A DNA stretch of 23,567 nucleotides from Prosthecobacter debontii (GTDB lineage Bacteria; Verrucomicrobiota; Verrucomicrobiia; Verrucomicrobiales; Akkermansiaceae), in NCBI GenBank assembly GCA_945883455.1, contig CAMCXJ010000011.1, positions 1 through 23,567 on the forward strand, read 5' to 3'. Below the pieces are notes generated by a model that worked only from the letters and a program-made list of their open reading frames with translations, searched no databases and was not told where the DNA came from. The position numbers were made by a program, and so were the translations under genes. Every line of letters begins with the position of its first letter. Positions within the stretch are counted from its first letter, which is position 1. Of the stretch, positions 6,315 through 14,154 are shown piece after piece.

Positions 6315-7106
6315 TCAGTTGCCGACCAGCAGATCCAGCATCGCGCCTGCTGCGATCATTCCGAAGGAGGCGGTTACGTGGGTGGCGGTGCCGTAGCCGG
6401 TGGCGCAGTTGAGGCGCATGTCGGTGTCATCAGGGCGATGACAGGAGCCTTCGCCGTCGTGGCCGGGATAGACGGGGGATTCCTGGGAAAAAACGGCGGG
6501 GATGCCCATGGGTTGCGGCGTGGAACCCATCGGAACAGCGGCGAATCCATGATCTTTGCGGAGGGTTTTGCGAAGCTGATGAAGCAGCGCGTCCTTTCCG
6601 CAGAAAGCGAGGTCGCGCACGCTGATCCGGGTGGCATCGCGTTTCCCGCCCGCTCCGCCACAAGTGACCACCGGCAGCCCGCGCCGCTTGCACTCCGCGA
6701 GCAGGAGAGCCTTGTGTTTCATCGAGTCGATCGCATCGATCACGCCGTCCACTTCGCCGCCTAGTACTTCCTCCACGGAGCGTTCGGTGAAAAATCCCTC
6801 GATCACCTCCAGCTCACAATCTGGGTTGATCGCACGGACGCGGTCGGCCATTGCTGCCGTTTTCTGCCGCCCGATCTGGCCGTCCATCGCGTGGAGCTGG
6901 CGGTTTACGTTGGTGATGCAGATCTCATCGAGATCGACCATCCGGATTTTCCCGATGCCCGAGCGCGCCAAGGCCTCGACCGTCCACGAGCCGACCCCAC
7001 CGATTCCGACCACGACCACCCGCGCCGCCACGAAGCTCTCCAGCGCGCGCGCGCCGTAGAGCCGCGCGATGCCGCCGAAGCGGTCTTTGGTGTTTTCGTT
7101 CAGCAT
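6315..7106 (-). CDS. tcdA: tRNA threonylcarbamoyladenosine dehydratase
   Basis: The 263-residue protein of the ThiF/MoeB/E1-like superfamily would catalyse ATP-dependent dehydration and cyclisation of t6A37 to cyclic t6A in ANN-decoding tRNAs. The N-terminus RFGGIARLYG is typical of TcdA/CsdL. The nucleotide-binding motif VVVGIGGVGSW lies at ~31-41, followed by EALARSGIGKIRMVDLD, N-V-N-R-Q, and DAIDSMKHKALL. The block GGAGGKRDATRI, P-Q-P-M-G-I and the C-terminal GTATHVTASFGMIAAG are characteristic of the subfamily. Length is as expected and the start is an ATG. The gene is divergent from pdxA with a 53-bp spacer that must hold both promoters. Nothing unusual is seen. Confidence 0.95.
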   Translation of the reverse strand: MLNENTKDRFGGIARLYGARALESFVAARVVVVGIGGVGSWTVEALARSGIGKIRMVDLDEICITNVNRQLHAMDGQIGRQKTAAMADRVRAINPDCELEVIEGFFTERSVEEVLGGEVDGVIDAIDSMKHKALLLAECKRRGLPVVTCGGAGGKRDATRISVRDLAFCGKDALLHQLRKTLRKDHGFAAVPMGSTPQPMGIPAVFSQESPVYPGHDGEGSCHRPDDTDMRLNCATGYGTATHVTASFGMIAAGAMLDLLVGN

Positions 7107-7159
7107 CCGGGCAGAGCTTCCAACTTGCCGCCGCGGCTTTCAACGTCCATATCCAGCCC

Positions 7160-8014
7160 GTGCCTGAAATTCTCATCACACTTGGCGATCCGGCGGGGAT
7201 CGGGCCGGAGGTCATCGATGCCGCGCTGGCTTCCGGGAAACTGCCGGTGGGCTTCGCTTTCCGCGTGATCGGGGATCGCGCGGCGGGAGTGCCGGGGAAA
7301 CCGACCCGCGAATCCGCGCGGGCGGCGCTCGATGCGCTGGAGGAAAGCGTGCGGCTACTGCGTGAAACGGTGGCGGCCGCGGTGGTCACGGGGCCGGTAT
7401 CGAAGGAAGGTTTGCAGGCGCTTGGTTTCCCATTTCCCGGGCAGACGGAGTTTTATGCGGATGCCTTCGGTTGCGGTGATTACGGAATGCTTCTCACCGG
7501 GTCGACTCTAACAGTCGGCCTCGCGACGATCCACAACGCCCTCGCCGATGTGCCGCGCTTGCTAACGGTTGAAGGCATTTTTCGGATCGGGAAGCTCACG
7601 GCAGAGTTCCTGCGGAAAAAGGGGATAGCAGCCCCGCGCATCGCCGTTTGCGGGCTCAATCCGCACGCCGGCGAAAACGGCGCGTTCGGTGATGAGGAAA
7701 AATCCGTCATCGCGCCCGCCATTTCCGCGCTGAACGGAACCGGCCTCGCAAGCTTCACCGGGCCACATGCGCCGGACGCCATTTTCCGCGATGCGGCGCA
7801 GGGGAAATATGATGCCGTGCTCGCGATGTATCACGACCAGGGATTGATCCCGCTGAAGCTGCTGGATTTCGACGAGGCGGTGAACGTCACGCTCGGCCTG
7901 CCGAAGCCGCGCACCAGCCCGGATCACGGTACCGCGTTTTCCATTGCGGGGAATGACGAGGCGAACCCTGCATCGATGATCGCTGCGATCAGGCTGGCGT
8001 GCGCACTGGCGTAG
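7160..8014 (+). CDS. pdxA: 4-hydroxythreonine-4-phosphate dehydrogenase
   Basis: This enzyme oxidises 4-phosphohydroxy-L-threonine to the aminoketone used with deoxyxylulose 5-phosphate in pyridoxal 5'-phosphate synthesis (DXP-dependent route). The N-terminal LGDPAGIGPEV is diagnostic, as are VTGPVSKEGL, FPGQTEFYA, CGLNPHAGENGAFGDEE, MYHDQGLIPLKLL and RTSPDHGTAFSIAG. The three metal-binding histidines are H125 (ATIHNALADV), H169 and H256. At 284 residues it is shorter than the usual ~330; the gap lies mainly in the region between ~42 and 65, so it is a compact form, but no catalytic element is missing. It starts at a GTG followed directly by the conserved PEILITLGDPAG; no later start is plausible. 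It ends 4 bp before the stop of the convergent BNR_4 gene. Confidence 0.95.
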   Translation: MPEILITLGDPAGIGPEVIDAALASGKLPVGFAFRVIGDRAAGVPGKPTRESARAALDALEESVRLLRETVAAAVVTGPVSKEGLQALGFPFPGQTEFYADAFGCGDYGMLLTGSTLTVGLATIHNALADVPRLLTVEGIFRIGKLTAEFLRKKGIAAPRIAVCGLNPHAGENGAFGDEEKSVIAPAISALNGTGLASFTGPHAPDAIFRDAAQGKYDAVLAMYHDQGLIPLKLLDFDEAVNVTLGLPKPRTSPDHGTAFSIAGNDEANPASMIAAIRLACALA

Positions 8015-8018
8015 GCGG

Positions 8019-9362
8019 TCAGCCTCCGGAAGTGGGTTTGAGTTTGTGCAAGCGGAGCATGGAAGGAGTAGGCAGCGGATTGGGCGGCTTTTTGTCGCGG
8101 TTCGGGCCGAGGGATTCCCATTGGATCAGGTAGGCGTGGCCGTCGGGGCCGGGTTCATCGAGCCGGGAGATGCGGCGGATTTCCATGCCGGGAAAATCGC
8201 TTTCGATGCGGTTGAGCAAGTTGGGAAAATAGGGGCGTTGGGGGATTTTCCGCTCCAGTGGAAGAAGCGTGGTGGCATCGAGCTGGATCGTGCCGCTGCC
8301 GTGATCCTTGTGGCGGTATCCGACGCCGAGGACTCCGGGCGCGATTTCCGAGATGCTGACCGTGATCCCGATGAAGGGCATGGATCCGCCGCCGCTGAAA
8401 TGGATGGGCGTTTTCCAATCGGTGAGGGTGCGGCTTTCCCATTTCCCCGGGCCGGGGCGGGCAATGAAAACCTGCATGTTTCCGGCGGCGTCTGCCTTGT
8501 GGTAAGTGAGCACCGGTTTCCTCGCGGAATCGAATGCGAGGCGGTGGCCACCGTTGATGATGCCACCGCCCGCGGGGATGGGATCGACGATCGCTTCGGA
8601 CTGGCCGTAACGGATCGGGAGTTCGAGTTTTTTCCCGTATGCCGTTTCCCATGCGATCAGATCGCGGCTGCGCGCGTAGGAAAGATGCTGGTTCGTCGCG
8701 CAGTCGGGCGTGTCCCTCCAGACCCAATGGATATGGAACAAACCGTCCGGCCCTAGCGATGGCAAGGAGGCGTAGGCGCTGCGAAGCCTTTCGCCGTCGA
8801 ATAGCGGCTTGTCGAGCAGGCGCGACCAGGTGCGGGTGGCGGTGTCGTAGCGGTTGAAGAGGTTGACTCCGTTGCCTGATCCGCCTTCGCGGTAGGTGAA
8901 CACTAGCCTGCCGTCGAGGTCATTGAGGAACCTCGGATAGGTCGTCCTGTCCTCCAGTTCACCGGTCATCACGGCGGGTTTCAGGGAAAGGATGTCGCCG
9001 GCTTTTTCCGTGCGGAAATAGACGAGCGGATCGGCGTGGAGATTTCCGGAAACATGGAGATGGTCTTCCGAATCGAGCGCCATGGTGATGTAGTTATGCG
9101 AATCCCAGCCGACCTTTGAGGGCAGCACCTGATAGATCCATTGTTTCGAGACGAGCAGGCGGGAGGCGACGGTCATTCGCCGTTGCGCGTCGTAATAGGC
9201 GACGTATTGGCGATTGCTGCTGGTGAGGAGGTCAAAGCCCACGCTGAAATCCGACACCACCGGCGCGACATCGATGCTTTCCAACAGCCCGAAGCGTGGA
9301 CCGGAATCCGCCGCCGCCGGGTGAAGGGTCAGCAGCGCGAGCAGGCATCGCAGACTTGTCAC
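8019..9362 (-). CDS. BNR_4 repeat family protein, predicted secreted polysaccharide-active enzyme
   Basis: The ~447-residue product has a short N-terminal hydrophobic segment (RCLLALLTLHPAAA, probable signal peptide). The rest is a repetitive beta-rich fold with BNR/propeller features: YVAYYDAQRRMTVASR, DSHNYITMALDSEDHLHVSGN, TYPRFLNDLDGRLVFTYREG, LFHIHWVWRD, GGHRLAFDSARKPVLTYHK. This pattern is typical of the BNR_4 family, which includes ulvan lyases (PL24/PL25) and many uncharacterised secreted proteins. Conserved His residues in DSHNY and GNLHADP fit the lyase-like architecture, but I cannot assign substrate or confirm catalysis. The GTG start (9362-9360) overlaps the TGA of the upstream sialate O-acetylesterase by 4 bp, so the two are translationally coupled and likely act together on an acetylated extracellular polysaccharide. 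Confidence 0.8.
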   Translation of the reverse strand: MTSLRCLLALLTLHPAAADSGPRFGLLESIDVAPVVSDFSVGFDLLTSSNRQYVAYYDAQRRMTVASRLLVSKQWIYQVLPSKVGWDSHNYITMALDSEDHLHVSGNLHADPLVYFRTEKAGDILSLKPAVMTGELEDRTTYPRFLNDLDGRLVFTYREGGSGNGVNLFNRYDTATRTWSRLLDKPLFDGERLRSAYASLPSLGPDGLFHIHWVWRDTPDCATNQHLSYARSRDLIAWETAYGKKLELPIRYGQSEAIVDPIPAGGGIINGGHRLAFDSARKPVLTYHKADAAGNMQVFIARPGPGKWESRTLTDWKTPIHFSGGGSMPFIGITVSISEIAPGVLGVGYRHKDHGSGTIQLDATTLLPLERKIPQRPYFPNLLNRIESDFPGMEIRRISRLDEPGPDGHAYLIQWESLGPNRDKKPPNPLPTPSMLRLHKLKPTSGG

Positions 9363-12235
9363 TTGCCTGTGTTTTCGAGGATTTTGAGAACCGACTCGAA
9401 ATCATCCCATGCTTTGACCGGGATGGGGACGAGTTTTCCGGGATCGTCGGTTGGTGCGGTGATCTTGAGCGCTAGGGATTTGTCGGGCACGGTGTGGAAA
9501 AAGGTGGGTTCGCCGCCGAAGCGTTCCTTCCACGAGGTCGCCAGCGCGGTGAGCTGCTCGCCGTAGAGGGCACCCTGGTCTTCCGCGACCATGTCCGGGC
9601 CGGTGAGGAACACGATGCCCTTGAGCGCGGCGGGAGTGAAGGAGACGGTGAGGACGTTGTAGGTCTGCGAGGCCTTGGTTTTCACCGAGCTGCCCATGGT
9701 CGGATAGGTGCCCCACGGCACGCCGTCGGGGACGCGTTTGGTGGCCATCATTTCCGTGACGTATCCGCTCCAGAGCGACTTCCAATCGGCGATGTGGCGG
9801 CGGATGTTCGCATCATAAATCGCGTTGCCCGGACGGATCGAGGCGAGCTCCTCGTAATCGGTCTTCAGGCTCGGGGCGAGGTTGAGGTGCTCGGGGGCGA
9901 TCCATTCCTTGATGGATGCGTCCGGCTTGCCCTTTTCTTGCATGGTTTGCATAAAAATGATCCCGACGGGCCTTCCCGCCTTGGCGGCGAGGCGGTTTCC
10001 AAGGGCGGCGGAGAAACCGTTGGCGTCTTCCCAAAATGAGGCGAAGCGGTTTTTCGGCGTGGTGGAGGTGGCTACGCTGAAGCGGCGCGGCATCGGCGAG
10101 GTGGAACCCTTCGCCATGCGGATCATCATGCGGACGGGTTGGGCGGATTTTTCCGTGACCTCCATTTTCGGCAAGACAGCCGACGCGGCGACATACCACA
10201 CATCGCCGATGATGATGTTTTTCGCGATGTGTTCGCGGGCGGTCTCGCCGTTGATTTTCAGGGTGACCTTGAGGGTCTTCGGCTCGGCGCTCGCGGGCAT
10301 GGCGGGCACGATGATCTGCCACTCCTTCATGTCCGGCGTGACGGGGATCGTCTTTTCGGTGCCGTTGAAACTGAAGTGGATCGTTTTCTCGCCCGGAGCT
10401 TCGGGGAGCCATTCGTTGTTCAGGGCGGAGCCCCAGAAGGCGACCGGCGCGTCGGCCTGGAGGACGGCGTTGTCGTCGAACTGCGAACTGACGATCGGCA
10501 TCTTGGCGTATTGCTGGAGCAGGCCGCCCGCGTTGGGATCGGGTGTCACGCCCTCGATCTTCATCGGCTTGTCGGGCCAGGTTTCGCTGGTGACGGGTTT
10601 GTTGTCGTAGTGGATGAAAGGCGTCATTGGCAGGAGCGCCTTGTTGTAGAGGGCGGGGCGGAAACCGATGCCGCCGGTGCCGTAGGAAACGCCGCGCGGG
10701 GACTTCACGGCGGGCGAGGTGACGACGGCTTTCGTGCCATCGATTTTCACCGTAGCCGGGTGCCAGACGCGGTCTTCTCCGGCCAGCCAGAAATGTTTCA
10801 CCTGCGCCGCGCCGTCGGCGATCAGCTTTGGCGTGGCGTTGCCGTCGCAGGTTTCGGAGGCCTTGTTGGCGGAGTTGGTCAGGGTTTCTGCGACGACGAG
10901 GCCGCCGTCCACGTGGTCGAATTCGACGGTGAGTTCCCCGCTTATTACAGAGTAGGATTTGAACATCGGACCGTCGGTGATGACGTCCTTGGCGTATTGG
11001 TTTTTCAGGGCGTGGAGGGCGAGGCGCTGGCCGGAGAGGGTTTTCTGGTAGTAGTGGATCGCGCCTTCGATATCGATCTGGCTGGCCATGCCGGTGTGCG
11101 GGATGTCGCGGGCCATGAAGGTGCCGAGGCGCATCTCGGCGGTGGGGCCGGTGTCAGGGAAGTATGTGTTGGAGGTGCTGAGGTTGCCCGGGCAGTAGAA
11201 CTGGTTGAAATACACCGGCAGGTCGTCGCGGTTCCATTTGAGGCGCCAGCCGCGGACGAGGCTTTGGAGGTTCGGGTAGTATTGGAGGCCCGCTCCCATG
11301 TTCGCATAACCTTGATTCCAAATCGCTCCCTTGATCGCGTAGGGGATCACGGGGCTGAGGCGGCCGTTGAACATCCACGAGGCGTCGCGGTTGCCGTTCA
11401 GGTTGCCGGGAGGCTTGGCGGAAACGGGTTGTGCGGGTTTTCCGGCGGCGACGAGTTCAGCGTTCGTCTTGATCGAGTTTTCCAACTCCGCGTAGAACGC
11501 ATCCCAGGCGGCCTTGTGCTCGGGGGCGGTGGGGTCGGTTTCGAGAATTTTTTTGTGGACGGATTTCGTGTAATCATTCGTGCCGCCCGCGAAGCCCTCG
11601 CGCGGCACCCAGGACTCGATGCTGGTCTGGCTGAAGGAGCAGTTGAGGATGCCGACGGGCACGCCGGTTTCCTGGTGTATCTTGAGCGCGAACGCGAACG
11701 CGATGGCGCTGTAGTTGCCGTAGTCGTCGATCTTCCACTCGCCGGTGGCGCGCTCGATGGGGTGCAAGGCGGCATAGACGCTTTTCACCTCGAACTCGCG
11801 GATCGGCGGTTTCTCGCCCTTTTCCGTGAGCTGGTTCACGAGGGTGGAGACGGAGCTTTTGGAGGCGAGCCACTGCATGTTCGACTGCCCGGAAGCCATC
11901 CAGACCTCGCCGACGAGGATGTTTTTGAGAGTGACTATCTTTCCTGATCCCTGTCCCCCGTCCCCTGATTCCTGGACAACCATCTCCGCAGGCTCCGCGC
12001 TGGCTTTCAGGGGGGCCAGCTCGACCATCCATTTTCCATCCGCTCCAGCCTTCGCCTTTTTCTCTTGTCCGGAAAATTTCACCGCGACCTCGGTGCCTGG
12101 CTTGCTCCAACCCCACACCGGAGCTGTCATGTCGCGCTGGAGCACGGCGTTATCGGCGAAAGGCGCGCCGAGTTCGAGGGCGGCGGCGGATGTGATAAAT
12201 GTGATAGATAAGGCGAGGAGGCGTAAGAGTTTCAT
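9359..12235 (-). CDS. Sialate O-acetylesterase-like protein with two tandem SGNH-type units
   Basis: The 958-residue secreted protein begins with a signal peptide (KLLRLLALSITFITSAAA). Unit 1 (~20-550) has the family entry FADNAVLQRDMTAPVWGW, the SGNH block GEVWMASGQSNMQW with nucleophile Ser118, GILNCSFSQTSIESW, GAIWNQGYANMG (usual Y-Q-G-E-S-N) and ASQIDIEGAIHYYQK with His394 where D-I-H-P-x-N-K is common. Unit 2 (~580-958) repeats the same order: FDDNAVLQADAPVAFWGS and IIIGDVWYVAASAVL, but the nucleophile Ser is replaced by Ala686 and no GQSN motif remains. It then has GRPVGIIFMQT and a poorly conserved tail, so unit 2 should be catalytically dead. The family removes O-acetyl groups from sialic acids or other sugars; substrate here is unknown. 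It is coupled to the downstream BNR_4 gene. Confidence 0.85.
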   Translation of the reverse strand: MKLLRLLALSITFITSAAALELGAPFADNAVLQRDMTAPVWGWSKPGTEVAVKFSGQEKKAKAGADGKWMVELAPLKASAEPAEMVVQESGDGGQGSGKIVTLKNILVGEVWMASGQSNMQWLASKSSVSTLVNQLTEKGEKPPIREFEVKSVYAALHPIERATGEWKIDDYGNYSAIAFAFALKIHQETGVPVGILNCSFSQTSIESWVPREGFAGGTNDYTKSVHKKILETDPTAPEHKAAWDAFYAELENSIKTNAELVAAGKPAQPVSAKPPGNLNGNRDASWMFNGRLSPVIPYAIKGAIWNQGYANMGAGLQYYPNLQSLVRGWRLKWNRDDLPVYFNQFYCPGNLSTSNTYFPDTGPTAEMRLGTFMARDIPHTGMASQIDIEGAIHYYQKTLSGQRLALHALKNQYAKDVITDGPMFKSYSVISGELTVEFDHVDGGLVVAETLTNSANKASETCDGNATPKLIADGAAQVKHFWLAGEDRVWHPATVKIDGTKAVVTSPAVKSPRGVSYGTGGIGFRPALYNKALLPMTPFIHYDNKPVTSETWPDKPMKIEGVTPDPNAGGLLQQYAKMPIVSSQFDDNAVLQADAPVAFWGSALNNEWLPEAPGEKTIHFSFNGTEKTIPVTPDMKEWQIIVPAMPASAEPKTLKVTLKINGETAREHIAKNIIIGDVWYVAASAVLPKMEVTEKSAQPVRMMIRMAKGSTSPMPRRFSVATSTTPKNRFASFWEDANGFSAALGNRLAAKAGRPVGIIFMQTMQEKGKPDASIKEWIAPEHLNLAPSLKTDYEELASIRPGNAIYDANIRRHIADWKSLWSGYVTEMMATKRVPDGVPWGTYPTMGSSVKTKASQTYNVLTVSFTPAALKGIVFLTGPDMVAEDQGALYGEQLTALATSWKERFGGEPTFFHTVPDKSLALKITAPTDDPGKLVPIPVKAWDDFESVLKILENTGK

Positions 12236-12260
12236 GATAGATGGAGGTTGCGTTTACTTG

Positions 12261-12330
12261 GAATGCGGGTTGGCATAACCAGTCGCAGTTTCTGCGTTTC
12301 AACTGCGCTTGAAACGCAACTCGCATTCCT
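12261..12330. repeat. Nested inverted repeats 3' of the transposase/Rpn relic
   Basis: The inner arms TGCGTTTCAA (12293-12302) and TTGAAACGCA (12309-12318) are a perfect 10-bp inverted repeat with a 6-base loop. The outer arms GGAATGCGGGTTG and CAACTCGCATTCC pair with one mismatch. CGCAG-TTT-CTGCG forms a third small dyad. The stop codon of the relic lies in the inner arm. There is no T run, so an intrinsic terminator is unlikely; it could be a cruciform-type element end. Confidence 0.6.
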
Positions 12331-12529
12331 GATGAAGCTTTTGATGAAGCACTTCCAGCTCAGCGAGGGGCATAGCCTCTAGAAACTCGCGAGAGGTTTG
12401 GGGTTTTTCGAGAAATTCCTCGAACGCCTGAATTTTCCCAATACATAAACCCTCCGAGCGGCCCTCCGAGCGGCCTTGGGAAATACCTTCGACACGGCCT
12501 TGAGCAATTAATTTTTCTACGACAGACAT
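12299..12529 (-). pseudogene. Rpn/PD-(D/E)XK-nuclease-transposase family, C-terminal tail only
   Basis: From the ATG at 12529 the frame gives a 76-residue piece. It has a repeated G-R-x-E-G run (AQGRVEGISQGRSEGRSEG), then KIQAFEEFLEKPQTSREFLEAM and a charged helical end (ELEVLHQKLHQE). This is the usual C-terminal tail of Rpn (RpnA-like) recombination-promoting nucleases of the PD-(D/E)XK superfamily. The catalytic N-terminal domain is absent. The frame is open upstream and continues without a stop into the C-terminal part of a mutator-type transposase, so the two relics are fused in one reading frame. Probably non-functional. Confidence 0.55.
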
Positions 12530-12559
12530 GGCGTTTCTTTCGAGTTCAGGGTTGGTTGA

Positions 12560-13183
12560 GAGACTAGAATAACCACCAGCGAGTTCCAGTCGATTTTCGC
12601 CGTGATAGGAGAATCCGATCTCACCTGCAAGCTCCGAATGATCTCCCGCGCTGGGAAGGGCCGGTGGAGCCGATGAGGAGCGGAGCGACGAGGCGGCGGA
12701 ACCGGCGCTTCCCAGCGCGGCGGCCAGATCCCCCAGTTCCTTGTGCCCCCGAACACGACGGAAGCCTTCCTGCGCCCACAGCAGAGCCACTCCCATCCAG
12801 CGGGTTAACTGATCGGTCTGCTGGTTCCAGCGACACACCTTGCCGAGCGTCCCACGCGTGTTGCGCATCACGTTCTCAATGTGGTTGGTGCTGAGAAATG
12901 TCACGTTGAGTGTCGCCGGCACGTTGAGGCGATGAAACGCAAGAATCCCCTCCTCTACGATTTTCCAGACACTCCGCCGCGGCAAGGTTCTTGCTTCTCA
13001 CGTAGGTCAGCAACTCTCCGAACGCCTCCTCGCCTGCCTCAGATCCCTGCACCTTGCGAAGGCGGTTCATGCGCTCGCAAGTAGCCCATCGCGGACTATG
13101 CCTCGAAGCTGTTCTTGGAAAATCCCGCTAAAATCCTCAATACCAGCTTGCGCCGGTGCCTGCGTCCCTATCTGATTATACAT
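12560..13183 (-). mobile_element. Relic of an IS256/mutator-family transposase (internal deletion plus frameshift)
   Basis: Three pieces can be recognised. (1) From ATG 13183: an N-terminal piece ending DFSGIFQEQLRGIVRDGLL and stopping at 13067. (2) From ATG 13070: MNRLRKVQGSEAGEEAFGEL, then TYVRSKNLAAAE. (3) In another frame from ~12975: SVWKIVEEGILAFHRL, then TNHIENVMRNTR, RWNQQTDQLTRWMGVALL and GFRRVRGHKELGDLAAAL. Pieces 2 and 3 match the C-terminal third of mutator-type transposases, where S-L-x-E-G-L-E-E-x-L, T-T-N-x-I-E-S, R-W and R-R-V-x-G are conserved (family knowledge). The ~200-residue DDE core between 1 and 2 is missing; the junction is near 13068. A 2-bp loss near 12974 (GAG-TGT for GAG-AGT-GT) would explain the frame change. 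The element is dead. Piece 3 runs on into an Rpn tail. Confidence 0.65.
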
Positions 13184-13288
13184 GGTGTTGGTTGGTTTGA
13201 ATTCAATTCCAAACAGGCGCTGTCGGAACATCGCCCGATCAACCAGCACCAATAAATTTTAACGTTTTAACGGAAAAAATCCGCTTCC

Positions 13289-14083
13289 ATGTTTCCTCCT
13301 GCCTCACCAGAAACGATTGTGGAAATGGGAGGCGCGGGCGGGCGGTTTGCGCGTGGGTTCCGGCATTTGCGTGATGCGAAGGCGTCGTGGCAGATCCTGT
13401 GGATTCTCATTCTTATCCAGGCGGTTCCGGTCATCTGGGATTTCGTATTACCCCCGGGACACAGCGCACCGGACAAGCTCACGCAGGCTCAAATCCTGCT
13501 CGGGCTGGCGAAACCGAATTTCCTATCCGGCGATTTCTGGCAGCCGCTCAGTTACGCCCTGATCCATGCCGATTGGCCGCATCTGCTTCTCAATGGCGCG
13601 GCCATCCTGCTGCTGGGATCGAAAGTTGAGCACATCGCGGGGAAAAGGACGATACGCCTTGTGGCCATCACCGCCGCGCTGGCGGGCGGGTTGTTTTTCC
13701 TCCTGCTCTCGCCAAGCCTTGGCTTCGGTTCGCAGAGGCTGGTCGGCTCTTCGGCCATGTGCTTCGCGTTCCTTGCGCTGCTCACCACGCTTTCGCCGGA
13801 GTCGCGATACTTTCCCTTTTTTGTGAGCGGGAGATCGCTGGGCATGGGCGTGATCCTCGCGAATCTGATTTTCGCGCTTATGAATCCAGATCTACCCACC
13901 GGACCGTTGGCGCGGCTCGGCTCACAGCTTGCCGATCTCTTACCCGGTCTTTTCAGCATCGGCCATGCCTGCCACCTCGGTGGCTCGTTGGCGGGTTATC
14001 TTACGGGACGGTTCATGCTGCGCCCGCGCGTGACGATCGAAGCCCTGCGCCGGGAGAGGGGGAAACGGGAAGGCAACGGCTAG
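13289..14083 (+). CDS. Rhomboid family intramembrane serine protease
   Basis: The 264-residue multi-span membrane protein would cleave transmembrane substrates within the bilayer. Rhomboid motifs are in order: H98-LLL-N102 in the second helix region (ADWPHLLLNGAAILLLGS), the Ser motif LVGSSAMCFAF with nucleophile Ser155, and the catalytic His229 in GHACHLGGSLAGYLTGR. About six hydrophobic segments are visible (~34-52, 95-112, 122-142, 150-167, 184-199, 222-240), matching the six-helix bacterial core. The start is ATG 13289. It is the only plus-strand gene between the transposase relic and bamA, probably monocistronic, with a hairpin shortly after its stop. The substrate is unknown. Confidence 0.9.
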   Translation: MFPPASPETIVEMGGAGGRFARGFRHLRDAKASWQILWILILIQAVPVIWDFVLPPGHSAPDKLTQAQILLGLAKPNFLSGDFWQPLSYALIHADWPHLLLNGAAILLLGSKVEHIAGKRTIRLVAITAALAGGLFFLLLSPSLGFGSQRLVGSSAMCFAFLALLTTLSPESRYFPFFVSGRSLGMGVILANLIFALMNPDLPTGPLARLGSQLADLLPGLFSIGHACHLGGSLAGYLTGRFMLRPRVTIEALRRERGKREGNG

Positions 14084-14100
14084 GCTCCGTGCCGAAACAA

Positions 14101-14132
14101 AAACGGGATACCCCGCGAAGGGCATCCCGTTT
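14101..14132 (-). terminator. Terminator between rhomboid gene and bamA
   Basis: Arms AAACGGGAT and ATCCCGTTT form a 9-bp stem, with an additional CCC/GGG pair inside around a CGCGAA loop. On the minus strand the stem runs into TTTTTG, so it is a good intrinsic terminator for bamA. On the plus strand the tail is shorter (TTTCCG), so it may also serve the rhomboid gene. It lies within 75 bp of both stop codons. Confidence 0.75.
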
Positions 14133-14154
14133 CCGAAAAACACCGGACTACGAC

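Noticed and set aside
10139..11947. 602-codon plus-strand open frame
   Set aside because: It is antisense to the sialate O-acetylesterase and its translation is Gly/Val/Arg/Asp-rich with no motif. Long antisense frames are expected in GC-rich genes.
12293..12318. Intrinsic terminator for the relic gene
   Set aside because: The stem is strong, but neither strand has a T run after it and it is part of a larger nested inverted repeat.
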